64,000 nucleotides of DNA from Tannerellaceae bacterium (GCA_031255855.1 JAIRRS010000033.1:1-64000); one strand, 5' to 3'; positions 38,501-47,319 are shown, numbered from the stretch's first letter. Numbers and translations are program-made. Notes: generated by a model not told the origin, from the sequence alone.

Positions 38501-41500
38501 TTTTATACCCAAAGAGAGCAAATATTCGGCAATTGAAAAATCAACAATGCCTAACAACGGTTGTGCATTACGGGTATCGGTAATTGTTTTTTGTTGTTTT
38601 TCCTTTGTATCATCATCAAATGCCGTTTTAGGGAAAACGATTTTTTCATACTGTGGATTATCTTTCAGCATACAACGCATTGACGGAATTGCAGCAAATA
38701 ACTCTAAGGCCATATTGATACGTTGACTACCTTGACCTGAAAATAAAAATGCGACTTTGCCATCCTTCGCCTCCCTATAGAATATGTTAAGGTCTTGTTT
38801 GTTATCTTCTGCAAGATCTATTTTCTTTAAAAGTTCTTCAACATTACCAGCGATAATCGAAATCTGGACATGCTCTTTACTGTAAACAGCTAGCGTATAT
38901 GCAATATCTTTCAACACGATACTGTTATTTAAAGTCAACAAATCCCTTATTTTCTGCATTTGCTGTTTGGCATCATCCATCGTTTTACCCCGGAAAACGA
39001 ATAGTTCCGCCGGCCATATAGTCAACGGTGGTTTTTCGTTGGTCTTGTTTTCGGGATAATTTTCAAGTACAATATGGAAATTTGTCCCTCCAAAACCAAA
39101 CGCGCTGACTCCGGCAATTCTCCTTTCACTTTTCCATACTGCCAGATTTGTATTAAATACAAATGGGTTTGTTTTTTCATTATAATAACCATTCGGTTGA
39201 TTCATGTGTGAAATCGGAGGAATAATCCCTTGTTGTACGGAAAGGGTTGCCTTAATTAATCCTGCAATACCGGCGGCACATTTTGTATGACCGATTTGAG
39301 TCTTGACAGAACCCAGATATGTCTGTTTATTGATAGCTCCTGTATCTATAAATATATCGGTAAGGGCAGATAATTCGGTTTTGTCGCCAACAACAGTCCC
39401 CGTGCCGTGAGCTTCTATTAATCCGACTTGAGACGGCAATATGCCGGCACGACGATATGTTCTTGCCAATGCATTTATCTGTCCTTTGCGGTTTGGGGCT
39501 GTTAGCCCAAGGCTCTTCCCGTCGCTACTCCCCTCGATGGCTTTGATTACGGCATATATTTTATTGCCATCTCGTTTTGCATCTTTGAGCCTTTTTAATA
39601 CTACTACTCCGATGCCTTCGCCTAATACAATTCCATCAGCCTCGTTGGAAAAAGAAGCCGGACATCCTTTTTTAGACAAAGCATAAGTAGAAGAAAACAT
39701 TAAAAAGTCGTTAATACCATTATGGAAATCAGCTCCTCCTGCGACAACCATATCGGAACGATGGGATATGAGTTCCTGACAGGCAACATCCATTGCCGCC
39801 AATGATGAAGCGCAAGCTGCGTCTACGGTATAATTACGTCCTCCCAGATTTAGTCTGTTGGCAATACGGCCGGAAATGACATTAGATAAAACCCCCGAAA
39901 ATGAATCTTCAGTAAGTTTTGGCAATGCTTTGTCTATTTCGTCGGGTAATGAACCAAATAGTTGCATAAGCCCCGACCTGATACTATAGGTATACGCTAA
40001 ATCGGTCGCTCCTTCTGCCCCGAAGAATACAGATGTGTTGTCTAAATCAACCGACGATAAGTCGGAATACCCGGCATCTTCCAACGCACGTTTCGCAACA
40101 TAAAGACTTAATAACTGAACCGGTTCTATTGATAAAAGTGATTGTGGAGTAATACCAAATTCCAACGGGTCAAAATCAATTGTAGGAATAAAGCCTCCCC
40201 ACTTGGAAGTGGAATAATCAGTATCTCTAACATCAGGCTTATAAAACACATCTTTATTCCATCGGGTATCAGGAACTTCTGTTATTGCATTTTTGCCGAT
40301 GAAAAGATTTTTCCAATATTCATCTTTGTTTTTTGCATCAGGAAAGATACATTCCATTCCCACAATGGCTATATCCATGGGATCTGCCGGATATTGGGGA
40401 GTTTCTATATCTTTAAGCTTACGAATCAACTGGTTGTTGTCCACCGCCACATGTTTATGGAGGGTTTTTATAGTCGTTATTTTTTGAAGCAAACCTGTAA
40501 CTTCGCCAGTCATGTAAAGCCCTTTTTCGATTTGTTCTTTGCTTGACAGTTTTACAAACACGCCGTTTTTTCGCTCAATTCCTTTGGCTGCTATACGCGA
40601 ACGTCCCAGATTCAGTTCTTCCAACTTTATCCAGACTTCTTTGGTATCCATACCTTCTGAAAGCATTTTCTGTTTTTCTTGTAAGAAAAACTTTGTATAA
40701 GGAGTTTCCACAGTACGAGTTTCTTGCCCTAATGCTGCTTCTAATAGGATGGTCTCATTTTTTTCAATTAGCTGTTTCTGGTATTCGCTTTGGATAGCGC
40801 CAGATTTAACAGCTTCCTTTGTGTAGAGATAGGAAGTTCCCATCTGGATTCCTACCTTTACTCCTCTTGCTGCCAGTGTCGCTGCCATAATACTTACAAA
40901 TGCAGACGATATACTATCATGAATTCCTCCGGCAAATAATACACTGATAAGTGATTGGTTATCTTCTTTTAATATACGGTTTATTTGTTTTTCCCAAAGC
41001 ACTGAACTCATAACAGGACCAACATGCCCTCCACTCTCCCGGCCTTCGAAAATAAAATGCTTTGCCCCTTCTTTCAGAAACATATCCAAAAGACTTACCG
41101 AAGGCACATGCAAAAAGACTTTCATTCCTTCTTTTTCAAATGGGATGGCTAAAGACGGACGTCCTCCGGCAATGAGCACAACTTTGGGCTTGGTTTCTAT
41201 GATGTATTTAGTTTGTTCTTCCAGCATTTGAGGTGAGGTAAAACCCAAAATACCAACTCCCCAAGGTTTATCTCCTAGTAATTGGGATGTTTCTTTCAAC
41301 AGATTTCTACAGGATTCCCCTACCATCAAACTTAGCGCAAGAAAGGGCATAGCTCCTTCGTCTGCTACATCGCTGATGAATTTTGGCGTATCGCTAATAC
41401 GAGCCATGGGACCTTGAGTTATAGGGTATTTTATACCTAAATCTTTCGCAAATTCACAGTCTTCACCAATAACAGTAAATGATTTTGCCTGATGAAGATG

Positions 41501-42319
41501 TCCGTAGGCAGCTTCGCGTATAGCAACTATCAGATTTTTAAGGTTTTTGTATTTTTCAAGATAATCAACAGATAGAGTAATATCTTGTCCCATAGGTATA
41601 TAATTCTCCGAAAGGTTATAGCCACCCAAAAACGGATACAAATCCTCTACTGTAGGATTGTCGGGGAGTTTTGGAGAATTAGTCCTTTGCAAAACTCTAA
41701 AACTATCAATCAAAACAGTTTCATTTCCATTTAATTTTTTACAAATTTGTTTAAGTTCAGCAGGAGCGCTACATTCCGGAAAGACTGCTATTTGGGAATC
41801 AAGTATAACACCTTGGGCGCCTAATGCAAAAAAAGCGGCGGAAGTATGTATCCCAATCCCACCTTGAACATAGAGCTTGATGTTATTTCTTTTACATCTA
41901 TCAATAACTTTTTGAAATAGGATAAAAGAAGATTCCTGCGCAACTTTACCGGCACCTTCATTACCTTTAATTATAATGGCAGAAACTCCTTTGTCAATCA
42001 ATGCAGATACATCTTCCGACGAATATGCCTGATATAAAAGTTCGATGCCTTTACCTGCTGAAAACGAGCTGTCGATGGGTAGAATAACTTTGGTTACATT
42101 CGGAGGAAGTTTTATATTTCTCAATTCGGGAGAAATATAAACTCCATAAGGTTGATCCGTTTTTTGTGATAATTCTTTTAAAGCATTCTCGGATGCTTCT
42201 TGACAATGGTTTAAAGATAATACTGGAAACGCACCTGCTTCAATCGTTTTTAAGGTCAGTTTCACATCAGGTATTTCAAAAGGCGAAAAAACCATTACAT
42301 CTTTTGAATATAATTCCAT
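35522..42319 (-). CDS. Megasynthase A: NMO-NMO-KS-AT-ACP-KR
   Basis: A 2265-residue enzyme. Two nitronate-monooxygenase/PfaD-like TIM barrels lie at about 15-270 and 290-600. Only the second keeps ESGGHVGP (His432); the first has EGAGKV instead. The ketosynthase (about 648-1085) has Cys836, His971 and His1011. The acyltransferase (about 1188-1500) has Ser1281 (GHSYG) and His1386. A coiled linker (about 1578-1613) leads to one ACP (about 1655-1735) with Ser1698 in the PUFA-synthase-like LSIDSIKRMEI. A structural plus catalytic ketoreductase follows (about 1800-2235; GGAQG near 1992, Tyr2173, Asn2177). The NMO module probably supplies enoyl reduction, as PfaD does. It has a single ACP, not the tandem array of PUFA synthases. 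It is first in an 18.6-kb operon; the product is unknown. Confidence 0.9.
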   Translation of the reverse strand: MELYSKDVMVFSPFEIPDVKLTLKTIEAGAFPVLSLNHCQEASENALKELSQKTDQPYGVYISPELRNIKLPPNVTKVILPIDSSFSAGKGIELLYQAYSSEDVSALIDKGVSAIIIKGNEGAGKVAQESSFILFQKVIDRCKRNNIKLYVQGGIGIHTSAAFFALGAQGVILDSQIAVFPECSAPAELKQICKKLNGNETVLIDSFRVLQRTNSPKLPDNPTVEDLYPFLGGYNLSENYIPMGQDITLSVDYLEKYKNLKNLIVAIREAAYGHLHQAKSFTVIGEDCEFAKDLGIKYPITQGPMARISDTPKFISDVADEGAMPFLALSLMVGESCRNLLKETSQLLGDKPWGVGILGFTSPQMLEEQTKYIIETKPKVVLIAGGRPSLAIPFEKEGMKVFLHVPSVSLLDMFLKEGAKHFIFEGRESGGHVGPVMSSVLWEKQINRILKEDNQSLISVLFAGGIHDSISSAFVSIMAATLAARGVKVGIQMGTSYLYTKEAVKSGAIQSEYQKQLIEKNETILLEAALGQETRTVETPYTKFFLQEKQKMLSEGMDTKEVWIKLEELNLGRSRIAAKGIERKNGVFVKLSSKEQIEKGLYMTGEVTGLLQKITTIKTLHKHVAVDNNQLIRKLKDIETPQYPADPMDIAIVGMECIFPDAKNKDEYWKNLFIGKNAITEVPDTRWNKDVFYKPDVRDTDYSTSKWGGFIPTIDFDPLEFGITPQSLLSIEPVQLLSLYVAKRALEDAGYSDLSSVDLDNTSVFFGAEGATDLAYTYSIRSGLMQLFGSLPDEIDKALPKLTEDSFSGVLSNVISGRIANRLNLGGRNYTVDAACASSLAAMDVACQELISHRSDMVVAGGADFHNGINDFLMFSSTYALSKKGCPASFSNEADGIVLGEGIGVVVLKRLKDAKRDGNKIYAVIKAIEGSSDGKSLGLTAPNRKGQINALARTYRRAGILPSQVGLIEAHGTGTVVGDKTELSALTDIFIDTGAINKQTYLGSVKTQIGHTKCAAGIAGLIKATLSVQQGIIPPISHMNQPNGYYNEKTNPFVFNTNLAVWKSERRIAGVSAFGFGGTNFHIVLENYPENKTNEKPPLTIWPAELFVFRGKTMDDAKQQMQKIRDLLTLNNSIVLKDIAYTLAVYSKEHVQISIIAGNVEELLKKIDLAEDNKQDLNIFYREAKDGKVAFLFSGQGSQRINMALELFAAIPSMRCMLKDNPQYEKIVFPKTAFDDDTKEKQQKTITDTRNAQPLLGIVDFSIAEYLLSLGIKPDMVAGHSYGELAALCFAGAFAPENLVFLSRERAQAILDAIEKDQGKMAAVSNASEDDLNNLLAGETEVWVVNYNSPKQVVLAGTSNGITEFVGKATEKGIACKEINVACAFHSPLLAKSKESYANVLKNIPFKKPSITVWSNTTAEVYPTKANEIKERLSEHLIKPVLFSKQLENMYNDGARIFIETGPGRVLTGLVRHTLGDDIVAIQTENKGSEGITYLLKALGQYLSTGKEFNLEKLFEGRRISSIDIDNIEQYKKKATIWFINGQNAIPSDKKMLSGEIYPITKIFNTNMGKEIFSGSVNPDKIMLEYLDSLKMMIENQREMIQNQRDVMLGYFGQYDSVPRTSVPRYQNPIIIEDNQQHAIESGKKQEPENIVNTLNIASLTTEQLKDIVLEVVSDKTGYPPEMLDMDMDMEADLSIDSIKRMEIIGGLREKVTFPERLAEIEGVVEKMAAIKTLRSMITWIEEIGQMDFNSLPASQKQADGITKTEETEPSDSSTIQAEDNELARLCFELKESPISKDNISPIEGQCFALTDDGGENSHAIVIKELLEKQGAKVELITKETNDLSPYDGLIFLNVSSSPEHYTIEHLFKFLKAGDMNRLKNIFSFSDLTSKVLNTKKIKDLSDIQGFSGLIKSLMHEYPEINFRIVDSHTSFDIEKLPQIVFDELLIKEKFPEVIYQNQERFQFDIKAKDIIDTDGESLLSIDENSVVLVLGGAQGITPELVSQLSLDYPCTYILAGRSSQLEDSEKYSSLQTKDEIRKYLITEENMKVPAEIEKKVQIIFKSNQITQAIEKINAAGGKAIYKSIDAKNSKKFKTFINAIKKEYGKIDGVIHAAGILEDKLFVDKTWESFENVYLTKVNPLEVIVSTLLPNLKFLVMFSSVSSAFGNKGQCDYAAGNSVFDSLSIILSEKKSPTRILSFNWGPWKGAGMVSELLENEFRKRGVSMIPLKEGGEFFVKELKYGKEPAVLAMGGNASTIENFLKGQI

Positions 42320-42647
42320 ATGCTTATTGGGGTTAGTTTATGTCTTATTTTTAGTCTGCTCAAATCATCTACATGGCAAGTTTGCGAAGATAGAAGATTG
42401 GCTATGTGTATAAGTGTAATTTCATATAATAAATTGTTGCTTTTTTGTTATTTTGTTGTTATTTTTATAAATTATGAGCGCAAAATTAATATATTCTTTG
42501 CATTCATACAAGTAATGTCCAATGATTATAACTTCAAAAAGAATATTAAATGCGTTTTGTTTTGTCAAAATTCTGTGCAATCTATATAATCTGTGATCGG
42601 AATCATTTATCTTTATACCACATTTACATATAATAAACGTCAGCGCT
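42320..42647. other. 328-bp divergent intergenic region
   Basis: It separates megasynthase A (minus) from the cysteine desulfidase gene (plus) and holds no gene I can support. It is very AT-rich with T runs. Promoter-like boxes are seen for both directions: minus-strand TAATTTTG at 42481-42488, and a weaker plus-strand TATCTTTA near 42608. Confidence 0.5.
42481..42512 (-). promoter_or_regulatory. Candidate promoter of the polyketide operon
   Basis: On the minus strand TAATTTTG (42481-42488) fits the TAnnTTTG -7 box. A CTTG at 42509-42512, 20 bp upstream, is one mismatch from the -33 TTTG. It would give a leader of about 155 nt before the ATG at 42319. No operator repeats were recognised nearby. 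Confidence 0.4.
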
Positions 42648-43940
42648 ATGAATGATACAACTAAATCTCAAATCCTTGCTTTGATACATCGGGAAGTTGT
42701 TCCTGCTATCGGGTGTACGGAACCAGTTGCCGTGGCTTTTGCCGCCGCTAAAGCTGTGGAAATATTGGGGACACAACCTCGGAAGATAGATGTTTACCTT
42801 AGTACCAATATATTGAAAAACGCGATGGGCGTAGGGATTCCTGGCACGGGGATGGTTGGACTACCGATCGCCATCGCGTTGGGTGTATTAATCGGTAAGT
42901 CGGATTACGGATTGGAAGTATTGCGAGACCTGACTCCAGAATCGATTGAAAAGGCTAAATGCATCATTGAAAATAAATGTATCCATATTTCGCTGAAAGA
43001 AAATGTGGATAAATTATATATAGAGGTTTTGGCCTCGTCGGGTGATGAAAAAGCAAAAGTTGTTGTCAGCCAAGAGCACACTAAGATTGTTTATGTAGAG
43101 AAAAACGGAAAGGTTTTGGAAGACAATTGTCCGGATTGTCAAACAAACATGGATGAAACCCGGACGGACGAGTTAAAATTATCTTATGATTTAGTCTACG
43201 AATTCGCGACAAATACACCGGTTGATGAAATACGTTTTATCCTTCGGGCAGCCGAACTGAATAAAAAAGCTTCAGAAACTTCCATAAAGGGAAAATATGG
43301 GCATACGGTAGGTAAGACAATCTGTAGTGAATTCGGCAAAAAATGCATGGGGGATTCTCCTTATACTCATATGCTGGTGATGACATCGGCTGCCTGTGAT
43401 GCCCGGATGGATGGTGCATTAATTCCTGTAATGACAAATTCAGGTAGTGGCAACCAAGGGATAGCGGCAACACTTCCTGTACTGTCGTTTGCAGAAGATA
43501 TTAAATGTCCGGAAGAACAATTGATACGTGCATTGATGCTTAGCAACCTGATGGTGATATATATAAAGCAAAGCCTTGGAAGGCTCTCGGCTTTATGCGG
43601 GTGTGTAGTAGCGGCTACTGGCGCCAGTTGCGGCATTACGTATTTGATGGGAGGCGACAAAAAGCAGATATCTTACGCGATAAAGAACATGATAGGAAAC
43701 ATAACCGGTATGATATGCGACGGGGCAAAACCCAGTTGTTCTATGAAAGTGGCAAGTGGGGTTTCAACGGCTATGCTTTCGGCTATGATGGCGATGGAAA
43801 ATAAAGTTGTAACCTCCGTGGAAGGTATTATAGACGAAGATGTGGATAAATCAATAGCCAACCTGACGGCCATTGGATCCAAAGGAATGGAATCGACCGA
43901 CAAGTTGGTATTGGATATTATGACCGGAAAATCGGTTTAG
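42648..43940 (+). CDS. L-cysteine desulfidase / serine dehydratase alpha-like (UPF0597)
   Basis: A 430-residue cytoplasmic enzyme of the CyuA/UPF0597 family, related to the iron-sulfur L-serine dehydratase alpha subunit. Conserved elements are AIGCTEPVAVAFAAAKA near 21-37, GIPGTGMVG near 62-70, an SAACDARMDGA stretch near 247, CGCVVAATGASCG near 322-334 and ICDGAKPSCSMKVASG near 361. The cysteines probably hold an Fe-S cluster. The reaction is degradation of L-cysteine to pyruvate, ammonia and sulfide. Its stop overlaps the convergent lipoprotein gene by 4 bp. It is divergent from the polyketide operon and is probably unrelated to it. Confidence 0.85.
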   Translation: MNDTTKSQILALIHREVVPAIGCTEPVAVAFAAAKAVEILGTQPRKIDVYLSTNILKNAMGVGIPGTGMVGLPIAIALGVLIGKSDYGLEVLRDLTPESIEKAKCIIENKCIHISLKENVDKLYIEVLASSGDEKAKVVVSQEHTKIVYVEKNGKVLEDNCPDCQTNMDETRTDELKLSYDLVYEFATNTPVDEIRFILRAAELNKKASETSIKGKYGHTVGKTICSEFGKKCMGDSPYTHMLVMTSAACDARMDGALIPVMTNSGSGNQGIAATLPVLSFAEDIKCPEEQLIRALMLSNLMVIYIKQSLGRLSALCGCVVAATGASCGITYLMGGDKKQISYAIKNMIGNITGMICDGAKPSCSMKVASGVSTAMLSAMMAMENKVVTSVEGIIDEDVDKSIANLTAIGSKGMESTDKLVLDIMTGKSV

Positions 43941-44350
43941 TTCACATTTGGGCAAACGTATATATTGGTGTTCGCTGCTTTAAAGTTGGGGTCGCCCATG
44001 TCTTTTATCTCCTGGATATGAACTTTCAGGTGTTCTGTTTCCATGTGTTTCAGATGTTCCCCTTTGTTTTCCCAAGTTTCAACGATAATAAACTCGGTAC
44101 TGTCGGTATACGACTGATACATGCCGTAATCAAGGCATCCGGGTTCATTCAACGTTTCGACTTTACACTTTTCAAAAGATGCTTTGAATGCCGAAACATG
44201 TTCGGGTTTCACCTTGCGGGTAAGGTTCATAACCAGTTTCATAGATGCCTTGTCTGCTTCGCATGAAGCCGTTTCTGTTTTCTGACCCGGTGTGCTGCAA
44301 CCTGATAAAATAACCAGTGAGCAAATCAAACTTGCAATAATGTTTTTCAT
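43937..44350 (-). CDS. Lipoprotein with antibiotic-biosynthesis-monooxygenase (ABM) fold
   Basis: A 137-residue lipoprotein (lipobox LSGC, Cys18). The mature part is one ferredoxin-like ABM domain, with LVMNLTRKVKPEHVSAFKASFEKC, EPGCLDYGMYQS and FIIVETWENKGEHLKHMETEHL typical of YgiN-like quinol monooxygenases. Small ABM proteins often act on quinols or polyketides, but the lipid anchor is uncommon, and the lone position gives no pathway. Function beyond the fold is unknown. Confidence 0.78.
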   Translation of the reverse strand: MKNIIASLICSLVILSGCSTPGQKTETASCEADKASMKLVMNLTRKVKPEHVSAFKASFEKCKVETLNEPGCLDYGMYQSYTDSTEFIIVETWENKGEHLKHMETEHLKVHIQEIKDMGDPNFKAANTNIYVCPNVN

Positions 44351-44374
44351 AAGAACTTTTTTAATTAGTGATTA

Positions 44375-44436
44375 AATAATCCAATAACTGAATAACTCCG
44401 TAGTCCTGTAGCCGGTTATTCAATTATTGGGTTATT
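44375..44436 (-). terminator. 22-bp near-perfect inverted repeat after mltF-like gene
   Basis: AATAATCCAATAACTGAATAAC (shown as two pieces: AATAATCCAA and TAACTGAATAAC, 44375-44396) pairs with 44415-44436 at 20 of 22 positions. The right arm includes the mltF-like stop codon (44424). It is AT-rich, so it is an unusual terminator or an mRNA 3' end stabiliser; a tiny palindromic repeat element is also possible. Confidence 0.45.
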
Positions 44437-45830
44437 ATATTCATTTGCTGTGTGTAATAATCGTATCTGCCAAGTATTTCTCTTACATAATTAAATGTTT
44501 CCGTACCTCTGAGGTATCCAAATTTCACGACCGGATCGTTATAATATTCAGGTTCTCTCTTCTTGAGGATAAATTCAGCGACATTGTCGTCCCAAACCAA
44601 GGCATTTTTACCGAATTTTTCCGCAAGCCGTTGGGCGTCATGCACATGTCCGATACCGGCATTATAAGATGCCAGTGTGAACTTTATCACGTCCAGGCTG
44701 TCTGGTATACTTTCAAACCCTTTACGAAAACGGCGTAAAACTTCTATTCCTGTCCTGATACTTGTTTCCGGATTTGTCAGGTCATCAGTTGCCACTCCCA
44801 AGGATTGAGCTGTTCCGGGCATGATACCCATTAGTCCTTGTGCGCCTGCCCATGAAATGACCGTCAACTTGAAGTGCGATTCTTGGTAAGCAAGTGATGC
44901 TAATAGCTTCCAATCCCAGCCTAAGGAAGGGGCATATTTTTTAAACAAATCGTCATAGGGGGATATATTTCCTTTTTTAATATCAGGCATGCTTATTTCA
45001 AGTATTTTTTTGCTTAACTCGAAATAGCGTTTAACAGCGGCTTTGTAAGTACGTTCCCCGGTTTGGTCGGAAGCCCAGTCGTTGATTGCTTTCGCCAGTT
45101 CCGGGCTGCTCCGCCTGACTACCCACGACGAACGTTGTCGGAAACTAACTTCCAGACTTACGTCTATATTCCCGTAATATGTTTTGTTCAGGCGTGCAAT
45201 TTTATCGTCGCTGATGGTATAGGGGATAATCCCTTCAGACACCATCTCTATCAGGTCTTCCGTGGTAATGGTATCCCGTCCGATATCGTGGATATTGATA
45301 CCTCCGCCTAATTCTATATCCAGATTCTTGAGGCGATCGTGGTACTTTGAACCCGGAGTTACATATATATCTTTACCTATTAATTCGGTTACGTCTCTGA
45401 TAAGTTCCCGTTGTACCAGCACTTGACTTGAAACTTCTTCGCGTCCGCAAAATAAGACCTCACTTTTTAGCTGGTTGCTGATAGGAATAGGATAGGCCAC
45501 CACGTCGGCCTCGCCTACCTGAAGCATATTAATCAGTTTCGTGACATTCTCTGCCACAACGATATTAAGCTTAAGCCCTTGCGAATGGGCAAATTCATTG
45601 ATTAAGTCGTATTCATACCCCATAGGCTCCATCCTATACTGGAAGTATGAAGTAGAACTATATAGCGTAACAGCCGTAATCTTTCCTCTTTCCTTCAACT
45701 GGGTCAAATCCATAGACCCCGCCTCTTTCCTTGTGTTTCTCTTCTGCTTGCTGTAACAGTTGGAGAATAATAGAAGACAGAGACATACACAGCACGCAAC
45801 GTGAAATGCGGAACGCGCTGCGCGCAGCAT
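44424..45830 (-). CDS. mltF: MltF-like membrane-bound lytic transglycosylase
   Basis: About 468 residues from the ATG at 45830; an upstream ATG at 45866 would overlap rlmD by 26 bp and give a poor signal peptide. From 45830 the N-terminus is a hydrophobic lipoprotein-like signal ending SNC. Next is a solute-binding-protein family 3 domain (about 45-275), then an SLT lysozyme-like domain with the catalytic Glu in AYQESHF (about residue 317), GAQGLMGIMPGTA and ASYNAGIGHV. This is the MltF layout; it cleaves peptidoglycan to 1,6-anhydro-muropeptides. Confidence 0.85.
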   Translation of the reverse strand: MLRAARSAFHVACCVCLCLLLFSNCYSKQKRNTRKEAGSMDLTQLKERGKITAVTLYSSTSYFQYRMEPMGYEYDLINEFAHSQGLKLNIVVAENVTKLINMLQVGEADVVAYPIPISNQLKSEVLFCGREEVSSQVLVQRELIRDVTELIGKDIYVTPGSKYHDRLKNLDIELGGGINIHDIGRDTITTEDLIEMVSEGIIPYTISDDKIARLNKTYYGNIDVSLEVSFRQRSSWVVRRSSPELAKAINDWASDQTGERTYKAAVKRYFELSKKILEISMPDIKKGNISPYDDLFKKYAPSLGWDWKLLASLAYQESHFKLTVISWAGAQGLMGIMPGTAQSLGVATDDLTNPETSIRTGIEVLRRFRKGFESIPDSLDVIKFTLASYNAGIGHVHDAQRLAEKFGKNALVWDDNVAEFILKKREPEYYNDPVVKFGYLRGTETFNYVREILGRYDYYTQQMNIITQ

Positions 45831-45840
45831 GCTGTTATTA

Positions 45841-47253
45841 TCATCTACGTTGAAGTAATACCACATTTTCTACATGATGTGTATGTGGAAACATATCCAC
45901 CGGTTGGATTTTTTTTACAACATAATCTGTATCCAGAAGGTTTAAGTCGCGGGCTTGGGTAGCCGGATTACAACTTATATAAACGATGCGTTGCGGAGAT
46001 GCAGATAAGATAGTCTTGATTACGTCGTCGTGCATACCGGCACGGGGAGGGTCGGTGATGATTACGCCGGGTTTTCCGTATTCGTTGATAAATGCCTCAT
46101 TCAGGATATCTTTCATGTCTCCCGCAAGGAATAATGCATTTCCGATATTGTTTAGTGATGCATTTTCCTTTGCATCCTCAATCGCTTCGGGAACGTATTC
46201 GACCCCAATGACCTTGCGGGCTTGTTTCGATACGAAATTAGCGATTGTTCCCGTACCGGTATATAAATCGTATACCAGTTCGTCTCCGGTAAGGCCGGCA
46301 AATTCACGGGCTATCTTATATAAATTATATGCTTGTTTGCTGTTGGTCTGGTAAAAAGATTTAGGACCGATTTTGAATTTCAATCCTTCCATTTCTTCAA
46401 TGATATGGTCGGTTCCTTTGAACACATGTACCTCTTGGTCGGTTATTGTGTCGTTATGTTTCTCATTGATGATATACAGAAGTGAAGTAATTTCAGGAAA
46501 TCGGTTATCTATGTGTTGCATCAATGCTTCTCGTTTTTCGCTGTCTTCATGGAAGAATACGACAATCACCATTAATTCGCCGGTAGAAGTTGTACGTATA
46601 AGCAAAGTGCGCATGAAGCCTTCTTGGTTGCGTAAATCGAAAAACGGATATCCTTCATGTGAAAGACAATATTCTTTTATGCACGAACGCACTTGGTTGG
46701 TAATGTCATCCTGAAGCCAGCATCTATTGATATCCAGCACTTTGTCAAACATACCGGGGATATGGAAACCCACCCCGTCCATGTTGTCGAATGAATGGCC
46801 GGACGTTATCTCATCTTCAGTCAACCATTTCTTGTTGGAAAAAGTATATTCCAGTTTGTTCCGGTAAAACCGGATATGCTCCGAGCCTAAAATAGGATAT
46901 ACTTCCCCCAATTCTATTTTACCAATACGCGTAAGGTTATCAATTACCTGCTGGTGTTTGTATTTTAATTGTTCTTCATAGGGAAGGTGTTGCCATTTAC
47001 ACCCGCCGCAAACACCAAAATGCTCACAAAAAGGCGCTGTCCGGTGTTTGGAATAAGTATGGAAACGAACGGCTTTCCCTTCAGCATAACTGTTTTTCTT
47101 CCTTGTCAGTTGAATATCTACAACATCACCGGGAGCCACATAAGGCACAAACACTACTTTGTCACCCACACGCGCAATTGCCTTTCCTTCGGCAGCAACC
47201 CCGCTAATCAATACCTCTTCCAATATCGGTAATTGTTTCTTTTTCCTTGCCAA
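45841..47253 (-). CDS. rlmD: 23S rRNA m5U1939 methyltransferase
   Basis: A 470-residue protein with an N-terminal TRAM/OB domain (about 10-65), a four-cysteine Fe-S motif (CEHFGVCGGCKW near 76-87), and a C-terminal SAM methyltransferase domain (DLYTGTGTIANF near 310). The catalytic Cys is in SCNPATQARDL near 428. The start is a TTG at 47253; no in-frame ATG precedes it before a stop. It uses SAM to methylate uracil in 23S rRNA. It is the RlmD/RumA group; RlmCD-type assignment cannot be excluded. Confidence 0.88.
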   Translation of the reverse strand: MARKKKQLPILEEVLISGVAAEGKAIARVGDKVVFVPYVAPGDVVDIQLTRKKNSYAEGKAVRFHTYSKHRTAPFCEHFGVCGGCKWQHLPYEEQLKYKHQQVIDNLTRIGKIELGEVYPILGSEHIRFYRNKLEYTFSNKKWLTEDEITSGHSFDNMDGVGFHIPGMFDKVLDINRCWLQDDITNQVRSCIKEYCLSHEGYPFFDLRNQEGFMRTLLIRTTSTGELMVIVVFFHEDSEKREALMQHIDNRFPEITSLLYIINEKHNDTITDQEVHVFKGTDHIIEEMEGLKFKIGPKSFYQTNSKQAYNLYKIAREFAGLTGDELVYDLYTGTGTIANFVSKQARKVIGVEYVPEAIEDAKENASLNNIGNALFLAGDMKDILNEAFINEYGKPGVIITDPPRAGMHDDVIKTILSASPQRIVYISCNPATQARDLNLLDTDYVVKKIQPVDMFPHTHHVENVVLLQRR

Positions 47254-47319
47254 CCTGTTAATCGTTTAAAATTGAATAGCAAAGATAGATATAAATCCCT
47301 GGATGGGAATAGCGTTTAT

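Noticed and set aside
35522..42319. Genuine omega-3 PUFA synthase (PfaA)
   Set aside because: There is only one ACP instead of a tandem array, two NMO domains are fused at the N-terminus, and the PfaB/C/D gene set is not present in its usual form.
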